From assembly GCF_014466955.1 (NCBI RefSeq), contig NZ_AP023396.1, forward strand, positions 62,001-126,000: DNA of 64,000 nt, read 5' to 3'. The DNA comes from Nocardia wallacei. GTDB taxonomy: Bacteria > Actinomycetota > Actinomycetes > Mycobacteriales > Mycobacteriaceae. Below, one piece after another: positions 9,294 to 18,168 of this stretch (within the stretch, counting starts at the first letter, position 1; each line of letters starts with the position of its first letter). The translations under genes and the position numbers were made by a program. Under the pieces are notes generated by a model. It was not told the DNA's origin. It saw only the letters and a list, made by a program, of their open reading frames with translations, and searched no databases.

Positions 9294-10232
9294 TCAGGCG
9301 GTCACCGCCAGCGTGGCCGCCAGCCCGAACACCACCGCCATCGCCACCACCTCGAGAATCGCTCGGCGCAGCGAGGATTCGGCGGTCATGCGGTGGTCGC
9401 CGGCGAGCGGCACCCAGCGCCGCCGCCACCACCAGCCCAGGGCCAGCAGTCCGGCCAGCAACGTCGTCTTGGCCAGCATGATGCGGCCGTAGCCGGTGTC
9501 GAGCAGCGGGCTCAGCCCGCCCAGCCGGATCAGGCCGTTGCCCACACCGGTCGCCGCGACCACCGCCAGTGCGGGTAGCGCCCACGCCGAATAGCGGGGC
9601 AGCACCACCGCCCACTCGCCGCGGGTGCGGATCACCAGCGCCAGCGCCAGCAGCAGCCCGAACCAGATCGCCGCCGCCAGCGCGTGCGCGGCGGCCAGCA
9701 CCGAGCCGAACGCCTGCTGCGACATGTGCCCGGTGATCGGCCGCAGCACCAGCGCGACCGCCGCGAACACCACCACCAGATCGGCGGTGGCGTGCCGTGG
9801 CCGCCGATAGGCCAGGGTGCAGTAGCCGGTGATCGAGCAGGTGCCGATCAGGATCGCGATGCCCACCTGACCGCCGCTGATGTGCACCAGATAATCGCCG
9901 AACCGCCCGGCCCGCAAGCGCAGCACCGAGACTCCCACCACCTGCGCGGCCTCGCTCGCGAGCACCGCGAATTCCGTTGCGGCCCAGAGCCCGGCCATCC
10001 CGGCGGCGAGCCGCCACGGCGTGTGCAGCCGGTCGTGCAGGCGGGGCAGCACGGCCAGGCCGAGCACCGCCGCGCCCGCGCAGTCGGCCAGCGCGCGCAC
10101 CGGCGCCTCGGACTGCACCGGATCCGGGGCGGCAAGCACCCACGCCAGCGCGGCGCCCACCAGCGCGGCGGGGACGACCAGCAGCAGCGCCGCCCGCAGG
10201 GCGGTCGAACTGCCGCCGGTCGGCTTGCTCAC
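9294..10232 (-). CDS. copD: CopD-family copper transport membrane protein
   Basis: 312-aa polytopic membrane protein with about eight hydrophobic helices, matching the CopD/YcnJ-type copper permease. It follows copC with a GTGA overlap (GTG start at 10232 inside the copC stop), which fixes the start and shows translational coupling. Candidate metal residues include the membrane His/Met in [10 protein letters not shown] and [11 protein letters not shown]. Together with YcnI and CopC it would bring copper across or protect the envelope from it. It is the last gene of the cluster. Confidence 0.88.
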   Translation of the reverse strand: MSKPTGGSSTALRAALLLVVPAALVGAALAWVLAAPDPVQSEAPVRALADCAGAAVLGLAVLPRLHDRLHTPWRLAAGMAGLWAATEFAVLASEAAQVVGVSVLRLRAGRFGDYLVHISGGQVGIAILIGTCSITGYCTLAYRRPRHATADLVVVFAAVALVLRPITGHMSQQAFGSVLAAAHALAAAIWFGLLLALALVIRTRGEWAVVLPRYSAWALPALAVVAATGVGNGLIRLGGLSPLLDTGYGRIMLAKTTLLAGLLALGWWWRRRWVPLAGDHRMTAESSLRRAILEVVAMAVVFGLAATLAVTA

Positions 10233-10768
10233 TGCTGTCTGCGGGCGCTCCCGCGGCCGAGTAGCAGCACCGCCAGCAACCCGCCCAGGATCACGACCGC
10301 GGCGACGATGAACACCCACACCGGAATTCCGCCGGACTCGCCGTCCCCGGACGCGCTCGTCGCACCGGCCTTCGCCCCGGGGGTGCCGTTGCCTGGTGTG
10401 GTGAGGGTGAAGGTCCGGGTGCCGCTGACCGGGTGGCCGTCGGCGGAGGTGACGCGATACGCGATCGTGTACTGCCCGGCCGGTCCCAGCTCGCCCACCG
10501 CGACGCTGACGTCGGGCCCGCTCACCTCGGGTTCGCCCTTGTCCCAGCGGTTTCCGTCCGGTCCGACGACCGTCAGCGACGGGAAACTCGGTTGCAGATT
10601 CTCGTTGAAGGTCAGCGTGACGCGGGCCGGTCCGGCGGCGAGCTGGGCGCCGTCGGCCGGATCGGTGGCGATCACCGCCGAATGCGCGGCCGCCGGGCCC
10701 GCGGTCAGCACGGCCAGGCCACCGCACAGCAGCGCGGCCACGACGCCGGTGAGCAATCGCCGGATCAT
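10229..10768 (-). CDS. copC: CopC-family periplasmic copper-binding protein
   Basis: 179-aa exported protein. The signal peptide ends at AGPAAAHS, so the mature protein begins with the histidine that binds Cu(II) in CopC proteins. The conserved ATDPADGAQL and YRVTSADGHPVSGTRTFTL motifs follow, the latter containing the second copper His. A Gly/Ser linker and a C-terminal membrane helix (VWVFIVAAVVILGGLLAVLLLG) with Arg after it anchor it to the membrane. It overlaps ycnI by ATGA upstream and copD by GTGA downstream, so the three genes form one operon. Confidence 0.92.
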   Translation of the reverse strand: MIRRLLTGVVAALLCGGLAVLTAGPAAAHSAVIATDPADGAQLAAGPARVTLTFNENLQPSFPSLTVVGPDGNRWDKGEPEVSGPDVSVAVGELGPAGQYTIAYRVTSADGHPVSGTRTFTLTTPGNGTPGAKAGATSASGDGESGGIPVWVFIVAAVVILGGLLAVLLLGRGSARRQQ

Positions 10769-11421
10769 GACCGGCGGCCCCGCACCAGCGCGCCCAGTCC
10801 GAGCAGTGCGCCGACCGCGCCGAGGGCGAGGCCGATGCCGCCGAGCCAGCGGGCCGTATCGTCGGTCTCGTGCTCGTCGTCGCTGTCGTTCGCCGCGACA
10901 GTGTGCGCGTCACCGGGACCGCCTGCGGCGAGGGCGATCTCGGGGGCGGGGTGTTCCGGTTCCGAGCCGTCGGGACCCATCGGCTGATTCCACTCGACGA
11001 CCTTGCCGTCGCTGTAGGTCTGGGTGGCGGGGAAGCGCACCGTGTCCTGCGTGGGCAGCGGTCCGACGGCCAGCACGAAGCGCTGGAACTGGGTGGCGCT
11101 CACGCCGGGATTGCCGGGATCGGCGGTCCAGGTGACAGCCACGATCTGGTTCTGGTCGTTCTTGTCGATCCGGGCGCTCCAGCCGGGCAGCGGTTCGGTG
11201 CGGGCCGAACTCAGGCCGGGCAGCTTGACGGTCAGGCCGGTGGTGGCGGCGGTCGCCGATTCGGTCGGGACCCGGAAGGTGACGACGGCGTAGCCGCCCT
11301 GCGTGGCGCCGGGCGCGTCGGCGGTGACGTGCGCGTCGGCGGTGCCGGTGGCCAGCAGGGCCAGTCCGGTGGCGGCGCCCGCCGCGACGAGGGCGCGCGA
11401 GATCCGCGAGATTGTGGACAT
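10765..11421 (-). CDS. ycnI: YcnI-family copper-binding membrane-anchored protein
   Basis: 218-aa DUF1775/YcnI protein. The signal peptide ends ATGTADAHV, exposing an N-terminal His. Mature motifs are typical: HVTADAPGATQGGYAVVTFRVP, GWSARIDKN, VTWTADPGNPGVSATQF and VEWNQP, where the Trp-Asn/Glu area near the end of the domain belongs to the metal site described for YcnI. A C-terminal helix (LGGIGLALGAVGALLGLGALV) anchors it. It is the first of the overlapping ycnI-copC-copD set; a metal-responsive repressor is not seen nearby. Confidence 0.9.
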   Translation of the reverse strand: MSTISRISRALVAAGAATGLALLATGTADAHVTADAPGATQGGYAVVTFRVPTESATAATTGLTVKLPGLSSARTEPLPGWSARIDKNDQNQIVAVTWTADPGNPGVSATQFQRFVLAVGPLPTQDTVRFPATQTYSDGKVVEWNQPMGPDGSEPEHPAPEIALAAGGPGDAHTVAANDSDDEHETDDTARWLGGIGLALGAVGALLGLGALVRGRRS

Positions 11422-11460
11422 GCGAGGACTTTCTCGGTCGAGGAATGAGGTGTCGGCTGC

Positions 11461-12207
11461 TCAGGCCCACACCGGTGGCGCGCGCGAACCGATCGCGCCG
11501 GGACGGAGAAAGCGATACGTCCGGGCCGCCGCGCCGGGCCAGCGAGCGGCCCGCGCGACCGGCGGCGGGCCCGGGACACCCGCGATGCTCCGGACGGCTT
11601 GCGAGACAGCGCGATACAGCCGCTCGGCCGCGCCGATCAGCATCGCGCACAGCAGCGCCGCGAGCAGGTGCGCGAGCAGCATCCAGCCGGAGGGGAAGGG
11701 CATCCCGCCGACCACGAGGTCCGCCGCACGGGCGGTTTCGCGCGCCGCCGCACCGTGTGCGTGCCCGACGGTCGCGGTGAGCACGGCGTGCCCGGCGAGC
11801 TGCCCACCCGTCAGCATCGCGAAAAGCCGCGCGGGTCCGACGGTTTCGGCCGCGCCCCGACCTCCGGTGCACATACCGACGGCGCCCGCCGTGAGCACCA
11901 GCAACGCCGACGAGCCCGACCCCGGATACCCACCCCCGGCCGCCCCGTGCCCAGCCACCGCCAGCACCGCGACAGCCACCCCGGTCAGCGGACCACGAAC
12001 CCGCCCGGTCGACGCGACGGCCCGACCGCGGCGCGTGCCCCTCCCGGTGGATCCATCGGTCGGCCCGGGTGGCGCGGGCCGACCGCGCCGGGGCGAGGCG
12101 ATGGCCGGAAAAGCTTGCCGGTCAAAGGCATACACCCGCGGAGCGGCACCGGGCGCGGTGGGTGCGGGACCCACCGGCGGGGGTGGTGGCGGACCGGGGT
12201 GGAGCAT
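11461..12207 (-). CDS. Integral membrane protein linked to the copper cluster
   Basis: Up to 248 aa and not assigned to a family. The first ~70 residues are Pro/Arg-rich and may not be translated; no good ribosome binding site precedes the start at 12207, and a GTG near residue 25 is an alternative. The rest has about four hydrophobic helices with His residues in or near them (VAGHGAAGGG, GHAVLTATVGHAHGAAAR, LLAHLLAALLCAML). It ends 39 nt before ycnI on the same strand. His-containing helices plus position suggest a role in metal handling, but that is inference. Confidence 0.6.
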   Translation of the reverse strand: MLHPGPPPPPPVGPAPTAPGAAPRVYAFDRQAFPAIASPRRGRPAPPGPTDGSTGRGTRRGRAVASTGRVRGPLTGVAVAVLAVAGHGAAGGGYPGSGSSALLVLTAGAVGMCTGGRGAAETVGPARLFAMLTGGQLAGHAVLTATVGHAHGAAARETARAADLVVGGMPFPSGWMLLAHLLAALLCAMLIGAAERLYRAVSQAVRSIAGVPGPPPVARAARWPGAAARTYRFLRPGAIGSRAPPVWA

Positions 12208-12220
12208 GGGAGGGGGTGGG

Positions 12221-12877
12221 TCAGCGAACGCCGAGGCGGGCGAGGACGTCGGCCTCGATGCCGGACAGTTCGTGGGAGATGGAGGTGTGCACCGCGCGGC
12301 GGCGCTGGGGTGGCATCTGCTCGGCGGTGCGGACGGCGGCGGTCAGGCTCTCGAGGCGGTCGCGGGTGGCGGTGACGAACTTTCCGGCATCGTCATCGTC
12401 CTTGTCCTTGGCCGCGCTGCCCTTGGCCGCGATCTCGCCGATCGCCGCATCGGCGTTGGCGATGCGGGCCTGCAGTTTGGCACCGTGCCCGCTGAAGTCG
12501 GTGAGCTGGTCGAGCCCGATGCCCAGCCGGTGCGCCCGGCGGGTGTCGAGTTGCCCGCGGACGAAGGTCGCCGCGCGATAGGCCAGCGGGGCCAGCACGG
12601 GGATCAGTACCCGGGCCACACCCAGGTACTTCTTGACCTGCCCGGCCGACAGCAGGTCGCGCTCGGCCTTCTCGGCCCGCTTCAACGCCGCCTTCTCCTC
12701 CGCCTTCAGCGTCGCGATCTGCTGCTTGGCGACCTCGCGCTGGGCGCGGATCTCGGCGCGATGGCGCTTGCGCTCGTTGCGGGCACCGAGCTTGGCCTCC
12801 AGGGCGGCCTTGTGCTTGAGTGCTTTCGCCTCGGCCTTGCGGTCCGCCCGCCCCTTGCGCTTGGTGAACAACCCCAT
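12221..12877 (-). CDS. Basic coiled-coil protein (DUF6474-like)
   Basis: 218-aa protein of unknown function. The first 80 residues are highly charged (RKAEAKALKHKAALEAKLG, RNERKRHRAEIRAQREVAKQQIATLKAEEKAALKRAEKAERD), which predicts a long coiled coil. A more hydrophobic central segment follows (VARVLIPVLAPLAYRAATFVRGQL), then a helical tail. ATG 12877 is preceded by GGAGG at good spacing and is chosen over 12892. The DUF6474 name is from memory of similar proteins in Nocardia and Mycobacterium and should be tested. It is the first gene of the minus-strand block leading into the copper genes. Confidence 0.72.
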   Translation of the reverse strand: MGLFTKRKGRADRKAEAKALKHKAALEAKLGARNERKRHRAEIRAQREVAKQQIATLKAEEKAALKRAEKAERDLLSAGQVKKYLGVARVLIPVLAPLAYRAATFVRGQLDTRRAHRLGIGLDQLTDFSGHGAKLQARIANADAAIGEIAAKGSAAKDKDDDDAGKFVTATRDRLESLTAAVRTAEQMPPQRRRAVHTSISHELSGIEADVLARLGVR

Positions 12878-13030
12878 CCGAAGGTCCTCCATTTAGTGAT
12901 GCCGGTCCGCTTGCGCCAACCCTAACCGGTCGGTGTGACCGCCTGCGAGGGCACGCGGTGCCGGAGCGCCGATCGCCGGTCGGAGACCGCGGCGTGCGGT
13001 GCGGTTCGCGAGGGTGTCGGGGGTCTGGAC

Positions 13031-13045
13031 CATACTGCATACGTG
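13031..13045 (+). promoter_or_regulatory. -10 element and leaderless start
   Basis: CATACT is followed by six nt and the GTG at 13043. There is no ribosome binding site, so the transcript probably begins at the start codon. The same spacing is seen at htpG. Confidence 0.45.
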
Positions 13046-14842
13046 TATTCGGGCAGCGGCGATCGGAACGGTCGCGAGGACGACGGCGGGAGCGCCGAGC
13101 GGCGGGGGGCCGCGGTGCCCGGTGCGCGGGCGGTCGCGCCGGGCGTGGAGCGGGAAACACGTTCCGCCACAAGCGGTGCCGAGAGACAGCGGGTGGCCTA
13201 CGTCGACGCGCGGGCGCTGATCGGGTGCCGGCACCGGTTGCTGCTGGAGGCCACCCATCCCGAGGTGCTGTCGGGCGTGGCCGAGGACGCGGGGGTCAAG
13301 CAGCGGCGCGAGGCCGCGGTGGCGCATCGCGCGCACGTGCGCGACACCCTGGTGGCGGCCGATCCCGCGGGGTGGGTGGTCATCGATCCCACGCTCCCGG
13401 CCGCCGAGCGCGCCGCGGCCACGCTGCGCGCCTGTGCCGAGCGCGCGCCGCGCATCTGGGGCGCGCTGCTGCCGCAGGAGCCCGAGACCGGTCGGCGCGG
13501 CGGCTCGGAGATCCTGCTGCGCGACAGCGCCCGCGGTGGCTACATCCCGGTGATCGTGGTCAACCACAAGGTCACCGACCCGCGCCAGCCCGACCCGGCC
13601 GACCACCACCCGCTGACCTCGGACCTGTACCGCTGGGACCCCCAGCCGGACCGGCACGTCCGGGTCCGCACCCAGCCGCGCGACCAGCAGCGGCTGGCCC
13701 ACCTCTACCGCATGCTGCAGCGCCACGGCCTGGCCAGTCCGGCCCTGGTCGGCGGCGCGATCGGCTACCACTTCGACCGCATCCTGGTGCACGAGCTGGG
13801 CCCGCTGCTCGACGAGTACGACCGCCGCTACGCCGACCGCATCGGGGTGGTGCGCGGCGAGCTGCCCACCATCCCGTCCAAGGTGCCCGAGTGCCGCCGC
13901 TGCCCGTGGTGGAACCGTTCCGCCGCCCCGGAGATCCCCAGCTGTGAGCGCTGGCTGACCGAGCATCGTGATGTCAGCCTGGTCGCGCCCGGTTCGCGCG
14001 CCGAACTGCTGCGCCGCCACGGCGTGCAGACCATCGAGGATCTGGCGGGCTGGACCGGCGACGACCCCGACGACTGGCAGCACGAGCCCTTCACCGAGAC
14101 GGTGGTCACCGCCCGCGCCTGGATCTCCGGCGCCCCGCTGGTCCGCCGCTTCGAACACGTGCGGGTGCAGCGCGCCGACGTGGAGGTAGACGTCGATCTG
14201 GAGAGCTTCCAGGAGTACGGCGCCTACCTGTGGGGCACGCTGCTCGACGGCGTGTACCGCCCGTTCGTCACCTGGGATCCGCTGCCGACCCCCGACGAGG
14301 CCCGCTCGTTCGCCGAGTTCTGGAGCTGGCTGATGGGCGTGCGCGCGCAGGCCGCGGTCGCGGGGAAAACCTTTGCGGCATACTGCTATTCGCGCACGGC
14401 CGAGGACAAGTGGCTCTACGAGTCGGCCCGCCGGTTCGCGGGCATGCCGGGCGTGCCGACCGAGCACCAGGTGCGCGATTTCGTCGACGGCCCGCAGTGG
14501 GTCGACATGTTCCAGGCCGTCTCCGAGCAGTTCATCTGCCCGAACGGCAAGGGCCTCAAGAAGATCGCCCCCGTCGCCGGTTTCTCCTGGCGCGACCCGG
14601 AGGCCGGCGGCGAGGCGTCGATGAGCTGGTACCGGCTCGCCGTGGGTTACGACGGCGAGCCCGACGTCACCCAGCGCACCCGCCTGCTCGAATACAACGA
14701 GGACGATGTGCGCGCGACCCTCGCGCTGCGCGAGTGGATGTCGCCGCGCCGCCCCGGCGCGCCGGGCGCGGAGACCGAGGTCCCGGCGATGATCGACTTC
14801 CGAGGGCCGAGCCCCGTGCCGTCGACCGCGCGGCCGTCGTAA
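13043..14842 (+). CDS. TM0106-type RecB-like nuclease
   Basis: About 599-aa protein of the TM0106/RecB-like family. The N-terminal part looks like a PD-(D/E)XK nuclease (YVDARALIGCRHRLLLEATHPEV, then GYIPVIVVNHKVT). It is joined to a cysteine cluster (PECRRCPWWNRS and a later SCERW) that may hold an Fe-S cluster. The C-terminus is an RNase H/DEDD-like fold (FSWRDPEAGGEASMSWY, LLEYNEDDVRATLALREW), whose Asp/Glu residues suggest 3'-5' exonuclease activity. The biological role is not established. Start GTG 13043 is preferred because a -10-like CATACT is six nt upstream; ATG/GTG codons further upstream lie in non-coding-like sequence. htpG begins nine nt after the stop. Confidence 0.8.
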   Translation: MYSGSGDRNGREDDGGSAERRGAAVPGARAVAPGVERETRSATSGAERQRVAYVDARALIGCRHRLLLEATHPEVLSGVAEDAGVKQRREAAVAHRAHVRDTLVAADPAGWVVIDPTLPAAERAAATLRACAERAPRIWGALLPQEPETGRRGGSEILLRDSARGGYIPVIVVNHKVTDPRQPDPADHHPLTSDLYRWDPQPDRHVRVRTQPRDQQRLAHLYRMLQRHGLASPALVGGAIGYHFDRILVHELGPLLDEYDRRYADRIGVVRGELPTIPSKVPECRRCPWWNRSAAPEIPSCERWLTEHRDVSLVAPGSRAELLRRHGVQTIEDLAGWTGDDPDDWQHEPFTETVVTARAWISGAPLVRRFEHVRVQRADVEVDVDLESFQEYGAYLWGTLLDGVYRPFVTWDPLPTPDEARSFAEFWSWLMGVRAQAAVAGKTFAAYCYSRTAEDKWLYESARRFAGMPGVPTEHQVRDFVDGPQWVDMFQAVSEQFICPNGKGLKKIAPVAGFSWRDPEAGGEASMSWYRLAVGYDGEPDVTQRTRLLEYNEDDVRATLALREWMSPRRPGAPGAETEVPAMIDFRGPSPVPSTARPS

Positions 14843-14854
14843 TATCTGGTCGTG
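14840..14854 (+). promoter_or_regulatory. -10 element for htpG, leaderless start
   Basis: TAATAT, an almost ideal -10 box, overlaps the TAA stop of the preceding gene and lies six nt before the GTG at 14852. No Shine-Dalgarno sequence is present. No clear -35 element or HrcA/HspR-type repeat is seen nearby. Confidence 0.6.
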
Positions 14855-16822
14855 ACTGAGCACGTCGAACAGCTGGAGTTTCAGGCCGAGACTCATCAGC
14901 TCCTGGAACTGATGATCCACTCGGTCTACTCGAACAAGGACACTTTCCTCCGCGAACTGATCTCGAACGCCTCCGACGCGCTGGACAAGCTGCGCTTGGA
15001 GTCGTTCCGGGACAAGGATCTCGAGGTCGACACCTCGGACCTGCACGTCGAGCTGGAGGTCGATCGGGAGAACCGGATCCTCACGGTCCGCGACAACGGC
15101 ATCGGCATGTCGCGCGCCGAGGTGGTGGATCTGATCGGCACTCTGGCCAAATCGGGCACCGCCGAGGTGCGCCGGCAGCTGCTGGAGGCCAAGAAGTCGC
15201 AGGCCGAGGCCGAGGAGTTGATCGGCCAGTTCGGCATCGGCTTCTACTCGACCTTCATGGTGGCCGACAAGGTCACCCTGACCACCCGTCGCGCCGGCGA
15301 GACGACCGCCACCCGGTGGGAGTCGGCGGCCGGCAGCTCCACCTACACCATCGAAACCCTGGACGAGGCGCCGCAGGGCACCGCGGTGTCGCTGCACCTC
15401 AAGCCCGCCGACGAGGAGGACCACCTCTTCGACTACACCCAGGAGTGGAAGCTCCGCGACATCGTCAAGAAGTACTCCGATTTCATCGCCTGGCCGATCC
15501 GCATGCAGGTGGAGCGGACCGTCACCGAGGGTGAGGGCGAGGACAAGCAGGAGAAGACGATCCTCGAGGAGCAGACGCTCAACTCGCAGAAGGCGCTGTG
15601 GACGCGGCCCAAGAGCGAGGTGTCCGAGGAGGAGTACAAGGAGTTCTACAAGCACGTCTCGCACGCCTGGGACGATCCGCTGGAGATCATCCCGCTCAAG
15701 GCCGAGGGCACCTTCGAATATCAAGCGCTGCTGTTCATTCCGTCGCACGCGCCGTTCGACCTGTTCCAGCGCGACCACCAGCGCGGCGTACAGCTGTATG
15801 TGCGCCGGGTGTTCATCATGGACAACTGCGAAGAGCTGATGCCGGAGTATCTGCGCTTCGTCAAGGGCGTGGTGGACGCGCAGGATCTGTCGCTGAACGT
15901 CTCGCGCGAGATCCTGCAGCAGGACCGGCAGATCCAGATGATCCGCAAGCGACTGGTGCGCAAGGTGCTCTCGACGATCAAGGAGATGCAAGGCGCCGCG
16001 TCCGAGGAAACCGAGGACAAGTCCAAGTACGAGACCTTCTGGAAGGAGTTCGGCCGCGTCCTCAAGGAGGGTCTGCTGTCGGACTTCGACAACCGCGAGA
16101 CCATTCTGCAGGTCTCGTCGTTCGCCTCCACCCACTCCGACGAGCAGCCGACCACGCTCGCCGAGTACGTGGAACGGATGCAGGACGGCCAGGACTCGAT
16201 CTACTACATGACCGGCGAGTCGCGGCAGCAGATCGAGAACTCACCGCATATGGAGGCATTCAAGGCCAAGGGCCTCGAGGTGCTGGTGCTCACCGATCCG
16301 GTCGACGAGATGTGGGTCGGCTCGGTGCCGGAGTTCGACGGCAAGAAGTTCCAGTCCATCGCCAAGGGTGAGGTGGATCTGGAGTCCGAGGAGGAGAAGA
16401 AGGCCTCCGAGCAGCTGCGCGAACAGCAGGAGAAGGACTTCGGCGACATGCTGAAGTGGATGCGGGAGACGCTGCGCGACAGCGTCAAGGAGGTGCGGCT
16501 GTCGAGCCGGCTGACCACCTCACCGGCGTGCGTCGTGGGTGACGTCTTCGACTTCACCCCGCAGTTGGAGCGCATGTACCGGGCCTCGGGCCAGGCGCTG
16601 CCGGAAACCAAGCGCATCCTGGAACTCAATCCGGGTCATCCGCTGGTCACGGGCCTGCGCGACGCGTACGGCGAACACGGGTCGGACTCCGACAAGGCCG
16701 CCGATCTCGCCCAGACCGCCGAATTGCTGTACGGCACCGCGGTTCTCGCGGAGGGCGGCGAGTTGAAGGATCCGGCGCACTTCGCCCAGGTGCTGGCCGA
16801 GCGGCTGACCCGCTCGCTGTGA
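14852..16822 (+). CDS. htpG: Chaperone HtpG (Hsp90)
   Basis: 656-aa bacterial Hsp90, an ATP-dependent cytosolic chaperone. The N-terminal GHKL ATPase motifs are complete: ELISNASDALDKLR (metal-binding Asn), VRDNGIGMSRAEV, GQFGIGFYSTFMVADKV and GTAVSLHL. The middle domain has RRVFIMDNCEELMPEYLRFVKGVVDAQDLSLNVSRE with the catalytic-loop Arg. The C-terminal dimerisation domain ends RILELNPGHPLV and so on. Length is typical. The GTG start is leaderless (see the -10 at 14840). A hairpin terminator follows the stop, so it is probably monocistronic. Confidence 0.97.
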   Translation: MTEHVEQLEFQAETHQLLELMIHSVYSNKDTFLRELISNASDALDKLRLESFRDKDLEVDTSDLHVELEVDRENRILTVRDNGIGMSRAEVVDLIGTLAKSGTAEVRRQLLEAKKSQAEAEELIGQFGIGFYSTFMVADKVTLTTRRAGETTATRWESAAGSSTYTIETLDEAPQGTAVSLHLKPADEEDHLFDYTQEWKLRDIVKKYSDFIAWPIRMQVERTVTEGEGEDKQEKTILEEQTLNSQKALWTRPKSEVSEEEYKEFYKHVSHAWDDPLEIIPLKAEGTFEYQALLFIPSHAPFDLFQRDHQRGVQLYVRRVFIMDNCEELMPEYLRFVKGVVDAQDLSLNVSREILQQDRQIQMIRKRLVRKVLSTIKEMQGAASEETEDKSKYETFWKEFGRVLKEGLLSDFDNRETILQVSSFASTHSDEQPTTLAEYVERMQDGQDSIYYMTGESRQQIENSPHMEAFKAKGLEVLVLTDPVDEMWVGSVPEFDGKKFQSIAKGEVDLESEEEKKASEQLREQQEKDFGDMLKWMRETLRDSVKEVRLSSRLTTSPACVVGDVFDFTPQLERMYRASGQALPETKRILELNPGHPLVTGLRDAYGEHGSDSDKAADLAQTAELLYGTAVLAEGGELKDPAHFAQVLAERLTRSL

Positions 16823-16837
16823 CCCGACCGATCCGCT

Positions 16838-16871
16838 CGGGGCGGCTGTGATCCTGGTCATGGCCGCCCCG
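16838..16871 (+). terminator. Hairpin terminator after htpG
   Basis: A 9-bp GC stem (CGGGGCGGC with GCCGCCCCG) closes a 16-nt loop, 16 nt after the stop. Confidence 0.6.
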
Positions 16872-17065
16872 GCGTCGGGGAACCTTTCCGGTGCCGATGC
16901 GTTACTGTAGATGGTCGCATCGTTTGTGTGTTCGTGTTCATCATGCTCGCGCGGAGCATTGTGCGGGCGTCGCTTCTCCTTGCCAGGCAAGTTGCAAGTC
17001 GCCGTCTGGATGCGACCCGGTCGCCGCAGCCGCGGCGTCGGCAACAACCCTTTCAGGAGAAGAAA

Positions 17066-17266
17066 ATGGTTCAGGGAACCGTGAAGTGGTTCAACGCGGA
17101 GAAGGGCTACGGCTTCATCGCGCACGAGGGTGGCCCGGACGTGTTCGTCCACTACTCGGAGATCGAGGGCAGCGGCTACCGCGGCCTCGATGAGGGCCAG
17201 CAGGTGAGCTTCGAGATCACCCAGGGCAAGAAGGGCCCCCAGGCCTCCGGCGTCCGCGCCCTGTAA
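17066..17266 (+). CDS. cspA: Cold-shock protein, CspA type
   Basis: 66-aa single cold-shock domain with both RNA-binding motifs: RNP1 as KGYGFIAHE and RNP2 as VFVHYSEI. It binds single-stranded RNA or DNA and usually acts as an RNA chaperone. ATG 17066 follows AGGAGA at good spacing. The gap back to the htpG terminator is about 190 nt. A possible -10 (TACTGT near 16903) would give a long leader of about 150 nt, common for cold-shock genes; that leader also holds a small inverted repeat (CTTGCC-A-GGCAAG). A strong terminator follows. Confidence 0.95.
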   Translation: MVQGTVKWFNAEKGYGFIAHEGGPDVFVHYSEIEGSGYRGLDEGQQVSFEITQGKKGPQASGVRAL

Positions 17267-17279
17267 GCGCAGACCACAT

Positions 17280-17312
17280 CAAAGCCCACACCGAAAAACG
17301 GTGTGGGCTTTG
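17280..17312 (+). terminator. Strong hairpin terminator after the cold-shock gene
   Basis: A perfect 14-bp stem (CAAAGCCCACACCG with CGGTGTGGGCTTTG) has an AAAAA loop, 14 nt after the stop. Its 3' arm is the first unit of the tandem array that follows. Confidence 0.9.
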
Positions 17313-17416
17313 TGCTATCGACCGGGTGTGGGCTTTCGATGCCGACCGGTGTGGCCTTGTGCTGCGAACCGGTGTGGGCTTGTGCTGCGAACCGGTGTGG
17401 GCCTGGTGTTGTCGAG
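17299..17416. repeat. Five degenerate 23-24 bp repeats derived from a terminator arm
   Basis: Units begin at 17299, 17323, 17347, 17370 and 17393. Each starts CGG(G)TGTGG, continues with GCTTTGTGCT-like sequence and ends in C(G)GAC/GAAC. The first unit is the 3' arm of the terminator at 17280-17312. The third and fourth copies are nearly identical; the others have drifted. No unique spacers separate them, so it is not CRISPR. Confidence 0.8.
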
Positions 17417-17489
17417 CGGCGTGAGTCCTGAATTGGCCGCTCGGTCCGGTCGGGCACCGCCGGGTGTACCTCATCATGGAGGTATGGAC

Positions 17490-18149
17490 ATGCTCGATTC
17501 GGTGGGGGCGAGCCTGGTGCACGTGGCTCGTCGAGATTTCTTCTGGATGGCCTGGAACTCCGTGCTGGCGTGGATTCCGGTGGCCTTGGCGCTGTTGGTG
17601 TTTCGCACCGGGCGCGGGGCCGGGACGGCGGCGCGGTCGCCGTTCTGGTGGGCGGGGCTGGCGCTGTTCGTGCTGTTCCTGCCCAACGCGCCGTACGTGG
17701 TGACCGATCTGGTGCACCTGCGCTACGACATCCACGCGGTCGGCGACGGGCCGGTGGTGACGACCGTGCTGCCGCTGTACACGGTGTTCATCGTGTCCGG
17801 ATTCCTGGCCTACTACCTGGCCCTGGCCGAGGCCGGCCGGTTCCTCGACGGCAGCGGGCTCGGCCGTTATCGACTGCCCGTCACGCTGGGCCTGCACCTG
17901 TCCTGCGCGGTCGGCGTGTTCCTCGGCCGGTGGGCCCGGCTCAACAGCTGGGAGCCGGTGGTGCAGCCGCACACCACCTTCGACCGCATCCTGCTCGCCC
18001 TCAGCTGGTCCTGGGCCCCGGCCGCGATCGTGGTGCTGTTCCTGGTCAACGCCGTCGGCCACTTCGTGACCAAGGCCGTCGCCGAGGCCACCGTCGACAG
18101 CACCCGTCGGGTGCTGGTCCGCTTGCGCCCGGCCTCCGACGCTTCCTGA
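17490..18149 (+). CDS. DUF1361 membrane protein
   Basis: 219-aa polytopic membrane protein of the DUF1361 family with six or seven helices. The conserved block LALFVLFLPNAPYVVTDLVHL and the later VGVFLGRWARLNSWEPV are the family signatures. Function is unknown. ATG 17490 lies seven nt after GGAGG; the ATG six nt earlier overlaps that ribosome binding site. It is convergent with the SDR gene. Confidence 0.85.
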   Translation: MLDSVGASLVHVARRDFFWMAWNSVLAWIPVALALLVFRTGRGAGTAARSPFWWAGLALFVLFLPNAPYVVTDLVHLRYDIHAVGDGPVVTTVLPLYTVFIVSGFLAYYLALAEAGRFLDGSGLGRYRLPVTLGLHLSCAVGVFLGRWARLNSWEPVVQPHTTFDRILLALSWSWAPAAIVVLFLVNAVGHFVTKAVAEATVDSTRRVLVRLRPASDAS

Positions 18150-18168
18150 AAGCCGGGCGCGGCTCGCG

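Noticed and set aside
12893..16135. 1080-aa open frame antisense to the TM0106-type gene and htpG
   Set aside because: It overlaps two genes with full domain support, and its translation is low-complexity HLVD/RRH shadow.
17299..17416. Possible CRISPR or repeat-coding peptide
   Set aside because: Repeats are contiguous and derived from the terminator arm. The open frame through them is just the upstream part of the DUF1361 frame.
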